Of a stretch of DNA of 64,000 nt, positions 62,425-64,000 are shown piece after piece. The stretch covers positions 1-64,000 of the forward strand of contig DATJUX010000029.1 in NCBI GenBank assembly GCA_035502095.1, read 5' to 3'. The stretch's first letter is position 1, and each line of letters begins with the position of its first letter. The position numbers and the translations under genes are program-made. The DNA is from JAKANT01 sp035502095 (GTDB lineage Bacteria; Pseudomonadota; Gammaproteobacteria; Burkholderiales; Burkholderiaceae_F). The notes beneath the pieces were generated by a model. That model saw nothing but the letters and a program-made list of their open reading frames with translations, did no database searches and was not told where the DNA came from.

Positions 62425-63102
62425 CTACGCTGCATGGCCGCCGCCTTGCGGATGTCTAGGACCCTTCGGGTAGCCGACAGTTTGCGACAGCAAGACTTGC
62501 TGATCGTGCGTCAGTCCCAACGCATTGGCAATCGCTTCGCGGTCGATCCACGCGCGGATGACCGTGGCCAAGCCATTGCTCGCGCAGAACAGATAAACGT
62601 TCTGCGCAATCGCTCCGGCCGCGACATGCGCGAACGCCGAGCGCTGCCCGACAGGCACCAGACCCATGCGAGCCTGGTCGGCCACGTACACTAGATCCAG
62701 CGGCGCTTCATCAACGAAGTCCTGATACCCGGTTACGCGCCGCACGTCTGCGGCAGCGACCAACTGCAAGTCATGCGCCGCTGCGTCGTACCGGTAAGCG
62801 CCGGTCGGCAACGCGACGAAGACGTCGATCTCCTGGGCGTTGATGGCGGTCGGCGCGGTGCGCTTCCCGCCGCGGCGATTGATCCCGAAGGCTGCCCACA
62901 GCAGGCTCGACAGCAACGCGAGCGGAAGCGCGTCGTGCGCAAAGTCGCGCGACGATTGACGCTTGGTCAGCGCCTCCATCAAGGGAAGCCCCCCGCCCTT
63001 CTCGGGCGCCGGCAGCGCGATCGACGTTGGTGCATTGGCTTTGGCCGGTTTGGGCCGCAATTGCCCCATCATTCCGCTAACGACCTTCGTGAGCGTACTC
63101 AT
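62425..63102 (-). CDS. SagB/nitroreductase-family oxidoreductase
   Basis: The 225-aa FMN-type nitroreductase fold protein has LPLMEALTKRQSSRDFAHDALPLALLSSLLWAAFGINR with the FMN-phosphate Arg pair, TAPTAINAQEIDVFVALPTGAYRYDAAAH, FAHVAAGAIAQNVYLFCASNGLATVIRAWIDRE and LLSQTVGYPKG. SagB-type members are usually ThcOx-like dehydrogenases; no azole cyclase genes lie near, so a stand-alone redox enzyme is likelier. AAGGAG is 8 bp before the ATG at 63102. Confidence 0.8.
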   Translation of the reverse strand: MSTLTKVVSGMMGQLRPKPAKANAPTSIALPAPEKGGGLPLMEALTKRQSSRDFAHDALPLALLSSLLWAAFGINRRGGKRTAPTAINAQEIDVFVALPTGAYRYDAAAHDLQLVAAADVRRVTGYQDFVDEAPLDLVYVADQARMGLVPVGQRSAFAHVAAGAIAQNVYLFCASNGLATVIRAWIDREAIANALGLTHDQQVLLSQTVGYPKGPRHPQGGGHAA

Positions 63103-63469
63103 TACGTTTCTCCTTCGTCCTCTGCGGCGCGTAGTCAATCGCGCCCGGTCTCTTCGGGCTGGCTATTCGCCCCCGATGAGCGGCGCCAGTTGCCTTCATG
63201 GCCGGATTCGCGGTCCGCTCATCGGTGCCGACCTGTTGCCACTTCGAAAGCCATTGCAAGGAGCGCCAGCGGTGTGGCGAGCATCGGCGGCGCAGGCACC
63301 GTCAACGGGATCGCTCTTCCCCGAATCGTCGCTGCGAACTTGGGCTGAAGCGGCGACATGCCTTCACTAGGCGATGTTTCGCGATCGTCACCCGCGGTCG
63401 CGCGCCTGCTTGCACGATCTGACCTGCGCAACGGCGTCCGGCCGGTCGAACCGGGTGGATAGGCCCCTG
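63103..63469. other. Gene-free stretch
   Basis: About 365 bases between the nitroreductase start and the end of the DksA/TraR-like gene. Short frames on both strands (e.g. a 60-codon frame on the minus strand ending inside the nitroreductase gene) show no family features. I see no clear promoter dyad here. Confidence 0.35.
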
Positions 63470-63856
63470 CTACAGCGAGGGATGCCCGCCGGCCGCAAAA
63501 GTCTTCTCGTGCACGGCTTGGCAGGGTTCGCACCGCAACGCGGTCGGCCATGCCCTCAGCCGCGCTTCGTCGACATCGGCACCACAATCGATGCAGCGCC
63601 CGTAGATGCCGTCATCGATGCGCTTCAATGCCGCCTCGATATCGCGCACCTCCTCGACATGGCGACCAATGACAGCATTGTCGGTGCCGATGATTTCGGC
63701 GCCGATCGATTCGTCACCGATGTCGGTAACCTCGCCTGCGACGTCGCGATAGCGTCCGCCCGCTTCTGCCGCGATTTCGTCCTTGAGTTGCGCCCGGAGC
63801 GCGACGAGACGCTGCACGAGGTCCGTGCGTTGCGCATCGGTGCGGATTGAGTCCAT
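63470..63856 (-). CDS. DksA/TraR-family zinc-finger protein
   Basis: The 128-aa protein has an N-terminal coiled-coil-like part (DLVQRLVALRAQLKDEIAAEAG), DIGDESIGAEIIGTDNAVIGRHVEEVRDIEAALKRIDDG and a C4 finger, GRCIDCGADVDEARLRAWPTALRCEPCQAVHE. DksA-type proteins bind in the RNA polymerase secondary channel and modify the stringent response; the tip acidic residues of DksA are not clearly present, so activity may differ. Two FNR-like dyads lie 63-93 bp upstream. Confidence 0.82.
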   Translation of the reverse strand: MDSIRTDAQRTDLVQRLVALRAQLKDEIAAEAGGRYRDVAGEVTDIGDESIGAEIIGTDNAVIGRHVEEVRDIEAALKRIDDGIYGRCIDCGADVDEARLRAWPTALRCEPCQAVHEKTFAAGGHPSL

Positions 63857-63918
63857 CGTCTTTCCTCTTTTCGTTCAGCCTTGCGGCGACATTTTTCATC
63901 TGGCCCCCGCCGGCCGGA

Positions 63919-63949
63919 TTGACCGATATCAACCGTTGACCCGTGTCAA
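63919..63949 (-). promoter_or_regulatory. Tandem FNR/ANR-type dyads before the DksA/TraR gene
   Basis: TTGACCGATATCAA (63919-63932) and TTGACCCGTGTCAA (63936-63949) are two TTGAC-N4-(A/G)TCAA dyads, centres 17 bp apart. The gene-proximal one is about 69 bp from the ATG at 63856, leaving room for a promoter with its centre near -41.5. A gene diverging to the right of the window could share them. Confidence 0.6.
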
Positions 63950-64000
63950 CGCGGCGCGCTGCGCGAGTTCTACTGTTCAGGCATCCATCGTGCTCCGTCT

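Noticed and set aside
63077..63259. 60-codon minus-strand frame before the nitroreductase
   Set aside because: It overlaps the nitroreductase ribosome site and start; charged low-complexity sequence without a family.
1..64000. CRISPR arrays, tRNA or rRNA genes, prophage or IS elements
   Set aside because: No spaced direct repeats, cloverleaf-like sequences, transposase motifs or phage structural genes were seen on either strand.

Overview
The window is GC-rich, densely packed bacterial chromosome. The gene set fits a free-living betaproteobacterium of the Burkholderiales type: MHS and ACS transporters, many sugar-acid genes, protocatechuate 4,5-dioxygenase LigAB, PobA/PobR, a BCAM0308-family protein and Omp85 barrels. 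This assignment is inferred from gene content only. I saw no rRNA, tRNA, CRISPR array, IS element or prophage.

Layout. (1) 1-1.0 kb: the end of a lytic transglycosylase gene and a frameshifted secreted-protein gene. (2) 1.4-12.7 kb: a gluconate/ketogluconate locus with an FGGY gluconokinase, a 2-hydroxyacid dehydrogenase, a beta-propeller protein, a GapN-type aldehyde dehydrogenase, GntP permease, a gluconate 5-dehydrogenase-like SDR, AraC and LysR regulators and an MHS transporter. A 20-bp motif occurs in the gapN/gntP divergent promoter and again before the MHS transporter. (3) 12.8-14.5 kb: a hipBA pair whose promoter predicts a leaderless mRNA. (4) 15.1-22.1 kb: a sugar-acid cluster with a RuBisCO-like protein. 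Its composition (GntR/FCD regulator, MFS, ApnO-like, OiaX-like RLP, OiaK-like DUF1537 kinase, Gfo/Idh dehydrogenase) matches the oxidative D-apiose route without a visible lactonase. (5) 22.2-31.8 kb: housekeeping and stress genes, two deletion-scarred pseudogenes (LivK-like, OPT-like), a DUF4105 protein coupled to a patatin-Omp85 outer-membrane lipase, and exonuclease III.

(6) 31.9-40.2 kb: a candidate neutral-lipid (wax ester) locus. It has an iron-dependent alcohol dehydrogenase, a 711-aa protein whose C-terminal half resembles cyanobacterial acyl-ACP reductase, an SDR, a WS/DGAT acyltransferase, and opposite these a helical phasin-like protein and an ABC1/UbiB-family kinase. (7) 40.3-46.3 kb: a Gfo/Idh oxidoreductase divergent from a four-gene sugar ABC importer. 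(8) 46.3-57.6 kb: a membrane protein, a lipoprotein hydrolase, LigAB, a ribokinase with an RbsBAC-type importer, a 5'-truncated MDR reductase remnant, and pobR/pobA. PobA makes protocatechuate and LigAB cleaves it; later pathway steps are not in the window. (9) 57.8-64 kb: a stress/low-oxygen type cluster (two unknown proteins, CapA-like, BCAM0308, DUF2934, SagB-type nitroreductase, DksA/TraR). Three of its promoters carry FNR/ANR-like dyads, two of them correctly placed relative to a -10 box.

Starts were chosen from Shine-Dalgarno spacing where visible, so several genes begin at GTG or TTG. Family names rest on motif recognition by eye, not on database searches.
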